From the NCBI GenBank assembly GCA_033439295.1, contig JAVTLE010000005.1, positions 1,042,501 through 1,106,500 of the forward strand: DNA of 64,000 nucleotides, given 5' to 3'. The notes under the pieces are model-generated. The model did not search any database. It was given only the letters and a program-made list of their open reading frames with translations, and was not told the origin of the DNA. The translations under genes and the position numbers were made by a program. The stretch comes from Deuterostichococcus epilithicus (taxonomy: Eukaryota > Chlorophyta > Trebouxiophyceae > Prasiolales > Stichococcaceae). Below, piece after piece: positions 55,801 to 64,000 of the stretch (position 1 is the first letter of the stretch; every line of letters begins with the position of its first letter).

Positions 55801-58800
55801 CGAGGGAGTCTGTGCGGTTCACCAGCTCGTCAGGGTGCGGCGACCCCCCTGCAGCTCCCTCCGTGACGCTGGTGCTGTCCACCGATTGCCGCTGCTGCAT
55901 GTAAATGGACATCGACTCGTCGCCTGTGCCGGAATGCATTGGCGACATGATATTGCTCTGCAGCATTGCCTCCTTCAGGACATTGCTTTGCAGCATTGCT
56001 TCCTTCAGGTGTCCGAGCAATGGCCCTGTGCTTGCACAACCTGCTGTCACGAAAGTGCAATGCAAGCACAAAGGCAGGGGACCTCAGAGAGAAGATTAGA
56101 TTAAGTGTAGTCACAGCGCCTATAATGCGCTCATTTGACACGCACAAAGTGCAATCTCATCACCGGCCCTGTCCTGCATTTGACAACCAAGCACAGCTGC
56201 CTGTTGTCAACCCGCGTCCACAGGCATGCAGCTGAAGGCACGACGCACCAGCAGTGACCGCGGCACCGAGTCCGTTGACGGCCGCTCCTGCGACGGCGGC
56301 AACAGGCTGTCCTCCCCGGTGCGGGTCAGTGACGCGACGGCGGCGTCCGCAGCGTCTGCGCCCTCGTCCAGGCCTGGCGCGCTGGTGGGCACCCGAAGGA
56401 TCTCGGCGGCAGGCGGCGCCTCGTGCTCCGGCTGCGAGGGCTGCGACGCCCCGCTGGGGCGCAGCAGCGTGTGCTCCGGGGTGGCGATGAGGGACTGCAG
56501 GGCCGCCTCCTGCGCGTCGGCGCCCGCCGCCAGGCTGGCCGGCGCTGCCGCCTCCTCTCCGCCGGCCGCCGGAGCCGAGGAAGCCTCCTCAGCCTCTGGC
56601 TGCTGCCCAGGCCCAGCGGCCGCAGCGGCCTCCGGCCGCTCCTGCGCTGCCCCAGGCGCCTGGGCGGCCGTCGGGGCGTCGCCGGCAATGTCCGCAGCTG
56701 ACAGTGGCTTCTTCAGGGTGGGGTTGCCCGCCAGGTGGCGCATGTCCCGCTCGTAGGTGTCCGCGCCCGCAGCCAGGCTGACTGGCGCCGCGGCCGCCTC
56801 GCTGAGCGGCGCGGCGCCGGCGAGGGCTGCGGCGTCCGCCGGCGCCTCCTCCTGCGACGACAGGGCCGCAGCGGCCTCGGTCGCCGCCTCGGGTGGCGCC
56901 TCTGTGTGCTGCCGCGGCTGCGTCATGGAGGGGGTGCCCGCAAGGCGGCGCATGCCGCGCTCGTATGAGTCTGCGCCCGCCGCCAGGCTGTCGGTCTGCG
57001 GCTCTGCGGCGCTGGTTGCAGGCTCGAAGGCCGGCGCTGACGGGTCCAGCGCTGTGCTGCCGGACGCTGCTGCGCCTTGCTCTTCCGACTCCGGCTGCGT
57101 CGTGGTCGCCGCGGCGATGGGCGTGTGCTCACCAGAGCTGCGCTTGCCAGCTGTGGGAGGCATCGGCGGCAGCAGCTGCTTGTCTGTCACGATGTCCGGC
57201 ACCTCTGCAGCCGGCGGCAGTGCAGACACGGGCAGCGACGCCTGCGGCGCCGCCTCAGTGGCTGCTGGCACCGTAGTGGTGGCTGCAGGCGCTGCACCCG
57301 CTGGCGCCTTGGGGAGGTATGGGTTGATACGGGTTGTACCCCTGCAGTGAAAGATGTGAAGGACTGACTCCCACATACAACACATACACACCTTCGCAAG
57401 CTGTAAGCACATGCATGCGCACACCACTGATGAAGCCTACCTTGCCTTCAATAGGGCAGCAGCAAGGAGTCGAAACTGAAATGGTCCTGACCCACCTCCC
57501 AATCTGAAGGAACGTGCCACTCTGTGGCGCTCAAGTCCTTACCTGGGCGTGAAGGCATCCTCCATCATTTCTCCCAGCAGCTGGTCCACGATGTGCGGCG
57601 TCGGGCTGCGCCCCGAGTGCGGCTTGATGGGCGAGTGCTCCGGGCTCCTGTCCTTTGCCGGCGGGCTGGCCTGCGCCGCCTCTGTCATGCTGCCGGCGGC
57701 CAGGGCCGCCCCCGGGTCGGTGCTGACCGCGATGGGCGGGCCACCCAGGCCTGGTGCAGTGTTCACAAGGGTCTCAGCGGCGCCTTTGGCCGCATAAGCA
57801 GCCCAAGGGCAGCACTAGCAGGCTCTGCCGTGAGCGCAGGGCATGCACGGGCGCGGTCCAGATGCACAGTCCAAGCAGTGAAACAGCACGAGCGCGCTGC
57901 TGAAGTGTATGTTTTGAGGGAATACCTGCGCCAACGACCTCCTGTTTGAGGGCAGCGGAAAACACGCGAGCGGCTTCTCCACCGCCAGGTGGCACCCGCG
58001 CTGCCTCAGCAATGGGTGCCGGCTCCTGCAGCGGGCATGTTACGAGTGTGTCTGAGGAGACTGGCCACAAAAGGCACGACAGGCATGAAGGCGTTGATGC
58101 GAGCTATGCTGCGACCGTTGCTGCAAGCGAAATCCTACATACGGGCACAGCAGCAGCTACACGCCTTGCCAACACCGTCCCACCAAAGCGCGAAGGAGTC
58201 TTTACCTGCGGGCTGCCTGAAGCCGGCGCATCCGTCGCTGTTGACGCAAAGGGAGATGTCGCGGCCTCCGCACGGGGCGCTGCAAGGTCGTTGGCGTTGG
58301 CATCGCTCTCCACCTGTTTCCCGTCCAGCACCTGCGAGAATGCAACTCGGCTTCAAGCTCACAATCTTGTAATGAACCATTCGCCTTTCGAGATGACCTG
58401 CAGTCCCAAACCCTATTTCGAATGGTGCCTCGGACAAGCTTTCGAACCATACTGAAGTGATGCTCACCTCCCAGGTGTCAATCGGAGAACCGACTACATG
58501 CTCCTGCTCTGACTCTGGAACGGCCTCCGGGACATCAAAAGTGACGCTGGCTGTGCTGCCTGCAAGGGCATTGGTTGGGCCTGAGTGACAGCCCGACAAC
58601 GAATCAATTGGGCAGCTGCAGGCGAGGTTGTCAGGCAGCTCAGCCGGTGGCGACTTCTGGCATCCACTGCAGGCAGGCATGGCGCGTATTGGCAGGAGTC
58701 ACTGCTGCCGCGCCAACCTCTGCATTGCCAGAGGACTGTCAAAATTGGCATCTACTGGAACATAGTTGGCGTTTTGGAGTCTTTTTGCAACGTTTTGCAG

Positions 58801-59504
58801 AGTCTGCGACTTGACCATCACCTTGCCGGTAGGAGCGCGATCCCGAGGGCGACAGTGGCCCGCTGCCGCGTGGTGTCAGGCCGCCGCCGCGCGGCGTTGT
58901 TGGGCCCCGCGGCGTGAGCCCGCCGCTGCGGGGCGTCCTCGGCAGCGGCGGCCTTGGCGACGCAATGGCAGATGACGTGATGGAATCGTCATCCGACATG
59001 TCGCTGTCTTCAAGGTCGTCCAGGCGGAAGGACTTCTCTGAGACGCCCAGCTCGCGCGGCGTCAGGCCCGTGAGCTCCCTCGGAGTCGCCCTGCATCCAA
59101 CAGGCAGAGCACCACATCAGCCGCCGCCGAGCATCCTTGAAAGCGTTGATGCGGCTCCAGCTACGAAACGTGCACTGGAGAATACCAGCATGTGAGGGGC
59201 GGGTGCAGACAGGCAGCAGCCGGCCCATGCTGTCGACGCCGGGAGCAGTGCGCCATGCTGACACAACAATGAAGTGCGCAGCGTGACGGCTACAGGTACC
59301 GCTCACGACCGTAGCACAGCCTGCTCGCCACGGTGTCTCCAATTCTCTACGTCGGCACGCAGTCCAGTGCAGTTTTCACCTGGGGGTGCGGCTGGAGCCG
59401 CGCTCCGTCAGCGGGCCCGACCGCGCGGATGCCAGACCAGTGGCCGGCTGCACCGAGCCCAGCCCCAGGCGGGGCACGCCCCCCGGTTTCTGCTGACCGC
59501 TCAT
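49840..59504 (-). CDS. Very large low-complexity protein with internal SLAAGAD repeats and a Cys-rich tail
   Basis: Seventeen exons on the minus strand: 59380-59504, 58822-59090, 58468-58559, 58206-58331, 57926-58025, 57543-57750, 56222-57341, 55780-55957, 55367-55540, 54903-55122, 53364-54633, 52689-52903, 52259-52375, 51889-52068, 51244-51685, 50202-50887, 49840-50067; about 1916 residues. The N-terminus has LTPRG-type repeats and an acidic SDMSDDDS patch. Exon 7 holds a roughly 85-residue imperfect repeat marked by SLAAGADxYERxMRxLAG; weaker copies recur later. The only ordered stretch is MKCARFLFLSHPDHRLL to QLLAKLQFVHVLG, coded near 51244-51370. The protein ends KGCFGCF, where two Cys could be lipid-modified. 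No family was recognised. Exon 11 needs a one-base frame change or a tiny intron. Three N bases lie in or next to exons. Confidence 0.68.
53680..53845 (-). other. Frame discontinuity in exon 11 of the large gene
   Basis: The frame entering from the 5' side (through about 53845) and the frame leaving on the 3' side (from about 53790) differ by one base, and both have strong coding character. A 56-base intron (53788-53843) would restore phase, but it would be far shorter than the other introns. An N at 53695 marks uncertain base calling nearby. A sequencing indel in GC-rich DNA is the simplest explanation. Confidence 0.6.
55952..56011. repeat. 30-base tandem duplication spanning a splice acceptor
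   Basis: Two adjacent 30-base copies (core TTGCTCTGCAGCATTGCC, 55952-55981 and 55982-56011) differ at three or four bases. On the minus strand the downstream copy contains CTGCAG, used as the exon 8 acceptor of the large gene. The upstream copy has CTGCAAAG at the same place and lacks that acceptor. Confidence 0.8.
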
Positions 59505-60435
59505 TGTCGCTGCTGAAAGCAGCTCACAGCTCGAGTCTTGCTGCCAAGCTCTGACTGCGTCCTTGACCTACGAGCAGTGTGTGAGACGAGGGTCATGGCG
59601 AGCTGGCACCCCGCGGCAGATCATTGAAGGCAAACATGCTTCAAGAGGGTCCACAGCAGGTACGCCGCCGCAACACTATCTGCTGTCCAGGGTACAAGTC
59701 GGAGGTCGTGCAAGCAGACAACAGCATCGCCGACGGGACGGCCTCCGATGGTTGAAAACAGTCGAGCGGCTGTGGTCGTTGCGTGCAGTGATCCAGTGAT
59801 GTATCGGAGCACAGTACAGCGCGAGCGCCGGCAGTCAGACAGCTGTGAATGAGAGTCGATGCACAAGAAAGTGAAGCACAGCTTGGCGGCTATGTGGCAG
59901 ATGCTATGAGGCCGAGAAGCCCAGCGATCGATGAGTGACACCGACCTAGATGCGCGATGTGGCTGCTGTGACGCGCGTTCAGCCAGGCTCTGCTCAGAGC
60001 CGTGCTTTTCTCGTTCGCTTGCAGTCGGCCGCCCGTCAGGCTGCGCGCTGCACTTCTGCGGAGAGAGCCGCTTGGCCAGATTGAACGCGGCGACGTGACA
60101 CAGTGCACGAACGCCGCAAAGTGCACACAGTGCCGGTGTGCACTTGCTGCTGCAGGCTGCATGATCATTTTGGCAGCCTGGTCCCCATGAAATGGCCTGT
60201 GAGTCCGCAGCACGGGTATCGGAAAATGTTGTAGATTGCGCGCAAGTGACCAGCGCGGTGAGATCTCCGCTCTCTCACAGATACTCTTATTAGAATCGTC
60301 TGCATGATCGCACGATCGGTTTTTGTAGAATTTGGGGCACATCGGTCACTTCAGCTTCCGCGCAGAGGGCGCCCGTCACTTCATCGTGCGCTTGGGTCGC
60401 GAAGAAACAGCAGAGCGCTATTTTCTGTGCAATCC
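59505..60435. promoter_or_regulatory. Divergent 5' region of the large gene and Ppx
   Basis: About 930 bases separate two divergent start codons. The stretch is less GC-rich than the flanking exons and has no supported coding frame. Both promoters should lie here. Confidence 0.45.
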
Positions 60436-62025
60436 ATGAGCTCCAAGGGGGGTCAGCACGGCAGCAGCGGCTTGGAGCAGCAGGCCTGGGGCGCCGCGCT
60501 TGGCAGCGGAGCGCCGCAAGCCGACTGGCTTGAGCGCGGTCACAGGTGCAGGCATGCGTAGCAAATTTCAGATGCTTGCACTGATATTTGAACTCACCCT
60601 GTCAAGTTTGATGACACACTGCACAGGTGCAGGCATGTTCTGCTTATGCCAAGCATGATATCTGAGATCAAATTTGTCGAGTTCGATGACACATTGCTGC
60701 AATGCACAGCACGTCGACCGCAGCGGAGGCGCGGCAGTGGGGCACATCGCTGCGCACCCTTGCAGTCGTCGATTGCGGCTCCCACTCGGCGCGGCTGCTG
60801 ATCCAGCGGGGCAACAGGCAGCTGGTGCGGCTGGCGGAGGATGTTCACCTGGGAGAGAGGCTCGACGAGGGCAACATGCTGCAGCCGGAGTCGATTGCTC
60901 GCACGATTGAAGCGCTGCAGAAGTTTCGCCGCCTCATGACCGAGCATGGTGCGTGCCGGTGGGTAGCGATCCGACTTGAACTTCTGAACTGACACATCGT
61001 GAAAGTGGGCAACCTATCGGAGCTTTAAGCCTGACTCCTTGATACTTTCTATGCAGATGTGCAGAGCTTCACAGCCTGCACCACTGCTGCGGTGCGCCAG
61101 TGCATCAATCCGGACGACTTCCTGGATGCCGCAGAGGACGCACTGGGCCAGAGACCCCGGGTACTGACAGGTTCGTAATCTTTCGCCGCATGCTGCTGGC
61201 ATGTCATGTAAGGAGCCAGGGACACACAAGGAGGCGCCGGAACCCTCTGCGCCATGGCTGACCAGCAGGTGAGGAGGAGGCCAGGGCGTCATTTCGCGGG
61301 GCGACGGCAGGCCTGGTGGCGCAGCAGGACCAAGCAGGCGTGCGCAGCTGTCTCGTCATGGACTTGGGCGGCCGCTCCACGGAGCTGGTCCTCGGCGACA
61401 CCGTCAGTGGCACGGTGCAGGCGGCCACCACGCTAGCCATGGGCTGCCTGTCGCTCAGCGCGCTGCTGCCGTCCGAGGCTGCTGCAACGCCGGCAGCAGC
61501 CGTCGACGCAGCTGCGGACCACGCGGCGGGCGTCATGCTGGCAGACGACAGCGCTGCGTCCAGCTTGGCGGCAGCTAAGGAGGTCATTGGTGTCGGCGGC
61601 ACAATCACGACTGCAGCTGGCATGATTGCCGGCCTCACCGAGTATGACCTCTCCCGCGTCGACGGCAGCGTTGTCAGCGCTGATCAGCTGCGGAGGCTGG
61701 CGGAAAACGCATGCACGCCTGAGGGGCGCCAGAGGTGTGTTGACCGGCATCTGAGCTGCAGACGTGTGGCAAGCATGTGTCGTTGTGATCGCAGTAGCGA
61801 CTGTGACTTACAAATGCACATCATTTGTGGGGCGTTGACCGGTTCCGTGTTGCATGCAGGTTACTGGGATCTCATCCCTGGGTCTCGCGAAGGAGACTGG
61901 AAACATTGGGCGCTGGCCTGGGCGGCTTCCTTGCAGCTATGGCAGCAGCAAGCGGAGCAAAGAAACTCCGCGTACGAGAGAGCGACCTGATGGATGGCCT
62001 CATTGCAGAGCAAATGGAAATTTGA
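60436..62025 (+). CDS. PPX: Ppx/GppA-family phosphatase (exopolyphosphatase-like)
   Basis: Five exons: 60436-60545, 60710-60948, 61057-61170, 61269-61734, 61860-62025; 364 residues in phase. The family's actin-like ATPase fold is clear: the first phosphate loop VVDCGSHSARLL (about 55), the region equivalent to the SGEEEARASF motif (LTGEEEARASF), MDLGGRSTEL (second loop), VIGVGGTITTAAGM and the C-terminal helix ESDLMDGLIAEQ. Members degrade polyphosphate or convert pppGpp to ppGpp. Only the N-terminal Ppx/GppA domain is present, as in short bacterial Ppx; the HD domain of E. coli PPX is absent. The first 36 residues are Gly/Gln/Ser-rich without an obvious targeting pattern. The gene converges on the FAX gene. 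Intron 1 contains an internal duplication. Confidence 0.9.
60541..60709 (+). repeat. Internal duplication in Ppx intron 1 including donor and acceptor copies
   Basis: CACAGGTGCAGGCATG occurs at the exon 1 donor (60541-60556) and again at 60622-60637. The block before the true acceptor (TCGAGTTCGATGACACA, 60678 onward) has an older copy at about 60602 ending in CTGCACAG. The intron therefore holds a second complete pair of splice signals, about 80 bases apart. Confidence 0.7.
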
Positions 62026-62342
62026 AAAGCTGTTGTCGTTGCAGTTGCAGTGCTCCCGGCGCAAGGCACCAGGTCGCAAGGGCAAGTGTTCACCTGGTCG
62101 CAAGATCACATCGACTGATGTCGAATGAATGTTGGTCACCCTCCTATTTAAACCACCAGACACCAGTTTATCAGCTTCCTAGCTCACTAGTCCCATCACT
62201 AGCTCTCACACCTAACGATTTGGCAACTGTTCTACATGAGAAAACAGCTGTGGTGAAATTCGATTGGCACTGCCTGGAGTTGGCTGAGCACACCATGCCC
62301 GCAATGACCAGACGAAACCTCGAATATCCGATGCGCCGGTTC
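62026..62342. other. 3'-3' intergenic region between Ppx and FAX
   Basis: A short tail-to-tail space of about 320 bases with AT-rich stretches. No TGTAA was found in either orientation within it, so the poly(A) signals of both genes are not identified. Confidence 0.5.
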
Positions 62343-63597
62343 TCATGCTGCGGCATCTGCTATCTGCGGGGACAGCGGCATTTCCTCCGTAGACTCATCC
62401 TTTTTGGGGGGGTTGCCGCCCGCAAGAACGTTGTACACGAGAAAGAGCAGCATGAGGCCGCTGATGCCGGACAGCCCCTTAGCAAGAACCGCCGCGAACC
62501 CTGCCGTCGCCTTCTGCCACATGGACACTGTGATCGCCAACGCAATGCCTGCGGCGGCACAGCAGCAAACGTGAGACGGCAACAGGTGTCCGCCGGACAA
62601 ATGCTCCTGCAGCATGAGCTGGACGGCAGGCCAAGAAACGCGGAGTGGAAGGCATGTCTCACGCCACAGCACGGGCTTCCAGCCTGGAACCATAGGGTCG
62701 AGAAGCGACACAAGCAAGCCACACCTGCCGAGCCGACGGTGTAAATGCGGGAGTCCTGCTGCTGCTTCCAGTTGCTCAGGCTCAGGCTGGCCAGCATCTC
62801 CGTCATAATGCCCGCACCCAGCAGCGCCTGTGAACAAAGCAGAAAAAGGCCAGTGGTGCACGGTTCGATGCACAGCTGTGCAGTCTCAAAGCGACAAAAC
62901 TCAAACAGAAAAAGGCTCTCGCCGCTGCCAGTCCAACAGCAGAATGATGCCCTCGAAACCCGCAGCACCCCTCACCAGCCCGGCGTTGAAGCCTCGGGCG
63001 AAGAGGACCACGATGCCCGCCGCCACAAGGATCAAGCCGTAGGGGATGGCCATGCAGAAGTCGTGCAGGAAGGCATGGCCGCTGTGCGGGTCCGATACCA
63101 CCTCCGCCTCGGCCTCGTCCTGCAGACACACGAGTCAGAGACGGCTGCAGGACTGCGCAGGCATCATCTGTGCTGCACATGCTGTAGCGAGTCACATCTT
63201 CATGTGCGCCAAGCTGCACAATGCAAGCATGACAATGCGAAGTATGCGAAGTATTCGAGAGCGCCATTGGGCGACATGCGTCATTGCTTGCTCAGATGAG
63301 CACCGAATGGGCTGCGAGGCTTCTCACATCCTCTGTTGGCGCATCGCCCCCAGGCACTGTGCCAGGCGTGACCGTCGCGCGGGGCGCCGCCACGGCACGC
63401 TGCCTGGCGCCATCGCCCGCTCTCGCATGGGAAGACCCGTTGGCGGACATGGCGCAACCTATGCCAAGTGGCACCCGTTGGCTGTCTGGCCTGGCTGCAG
63501 AAGATTGCGCCGCACTAATAGGGCGAGCACAGGGGCGCGCTGTTGCCCAAGGAAAACTGCAATTGGATTGCGCAGCTGTCGATGATGCAGCTACCAT
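62343..63597 (-). CDS. FAX1: FAX-like plastid fatty-acid exporter (TMEM14 family)
   Basis: Four exons on the minus strand: 63328-63597, 62976-63119, 62725-62827, 62343-62548; 240 residues in phase. Residues 1-90 form a Ser/Ala/Arg-rich plastid transit peptide. The Tmem_14 domain follows with the diagnostic HDFCMAIPYG start, then hydrophobic segments LILVAAGIVVLF, ALLGAGIMTEMLASL, GIALAITVSMW and GISGLMLLFLVYNVL, ending in the AGGNPPKK signature that plant FAX1 also has at its end (GGNPPPKK). FAX1 sits in the inner plastid envelope and mediates fatty-acid export. A 17-residue acidic tail extends beyond the usual end. The donor GAT|GTGAGA fixes the end of exon 1; the frame continues into a short read-through if unspliced. 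Confidence 0.9.
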
Positions 63598-64000
63598 ATC
63601 ATACGACCTGGTTCTGGCGAAACCGCTATTCGCTGTGCCTTTTTCTGTTCGCTGTTATGCTGGGCGCGAATGATCGGTCGAAGAGTGAACGGTACAGCTC
63701 GGACGGCAGCCACTGATTGAACAGCACAGCGACGGCAGGCACAACAACGATTCTACGAGGACCGTCAGGAGCGGTGTGCGAGTTGCATTTGGACGCGTGC
63801 TCAGACTGCTCACAGCACAAGCCCCCCTGGACTCGTGGGCAAAACCCCATAGATTTGTCACCGATGTGTCGTCCTTGCGCCGAACATATTTGCAGCTCCA
63901 CTTGCTTTCCTTTGCCACTGCATCTGGATAGAGTCTGCTGAAGGTCCCAGCTGCGGGCTGCAGCTTTACAGGTCGGCGACGTAGCTAAGCCCTTACGAGA
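63598..64000. other. Right edge of window, no gene seen
   Basis: This is upstream of the FAX gene and probably its promoter. Opposite-strand frames of about 70-90 codons exist (63626-63901 and 63717-63941), but neither has a recognisable domain or clear coding character. Confidence 0.4.

Noticed and set aside
1-64000. Bacterial operon or defence-island interpretation
   Set aside because: Genes are intron-rich, on both strands, and encode eukaryotic and plastid proteins; there are no ribosome binding sites or tight operon spacing.

Overview
The window looks like nuclear DNA of a GC-rich, intron-dense unicellular green alga, probably Chlorophyta and perhaps a Chlorella/Coccomyxa-like trebouxiophyte. 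Four things point there. Coding sequence is very GC- and Ala-rich. Genes have 2 to 21 short exons. TGTAA, the usual chlorophyte poly(A) signal, lies downstream of several stop codons. The products include plant/algal types: a plastid-type FKBP, a FAX-like fatty-acid exporter, an mTERF protein and a plant-type symplekin. The species assignment is inference. All gene models were built by hand from reading frames, splice phases and remembered protein families; nothing was searched.

Layout, left to right. The 3' end of a Gly/Ser-rich gene (+, 1-1526) comes first. An FKBP-type isomerase (+, 2442-4583) converges on a 21-exon symplekin gene (-, 5184-14218). An alpha/beta hydrolase (-, 14745-16709) and an mTERF protein (-, 17171-20571) follow, the latter divergent from an M16 zinc protease with a Tat-like targeting peptide (+, 21024-25778). 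Next on the minus strand are a secreted Pro/Thr-repeat protein (26576-28704), a YqaJ-type organelle nuclease (29622-34041), the GPN2 GTPase (34931-37522) and a GRAM-domain protein (38339-40460). The GRAM gene is divergent from methylmalonate-semialdehyde dehydrogenase (+, 41172-45888). That gene converges on the PP2A leucine carboxyl methyltransferase LCMT1 (-, 46313-49028). A very large low-complexity protein (-, 49840-59504) is divergent from a Ppx/GppA phosphatase (+, 60436-62025), which converges on a FAX/TMEM14 protein (-, 62343-63597).

The genes are ordinary single-copy eukaryotic loci rather than an operon. They serve mRNA 3'-end processing (symplekin), RNA polymerase II assembly (GPN2), PP2A regulation (LCMT1), organelle gene expression and DNA metabolism (mTERF, YqaJ), plastid protein handling (FKBP, M16), lipid export (FAX), valine catabolism (MMSDH) and polyphosphate/(p)ppGpp metabolism (Ppx/GppA). 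No mobile element, CRISPR array, rRNA or tRNA could be supported.

The most unusual signals concern gene structure. About 8 of roughly 122 inferred introns begin with GC instead of GT. Several introns carry decayed copies of neighbouring exon or splice-site sequence (GPN2, the M16 protease, Ppx). A YqaJ nuclease has its active site split by a roughly 240-residue low-complexity insert. Seven ambiguous bases (N) occur, at 3171, 12707, 12724, 13143, 51556, 53695 and 55565.
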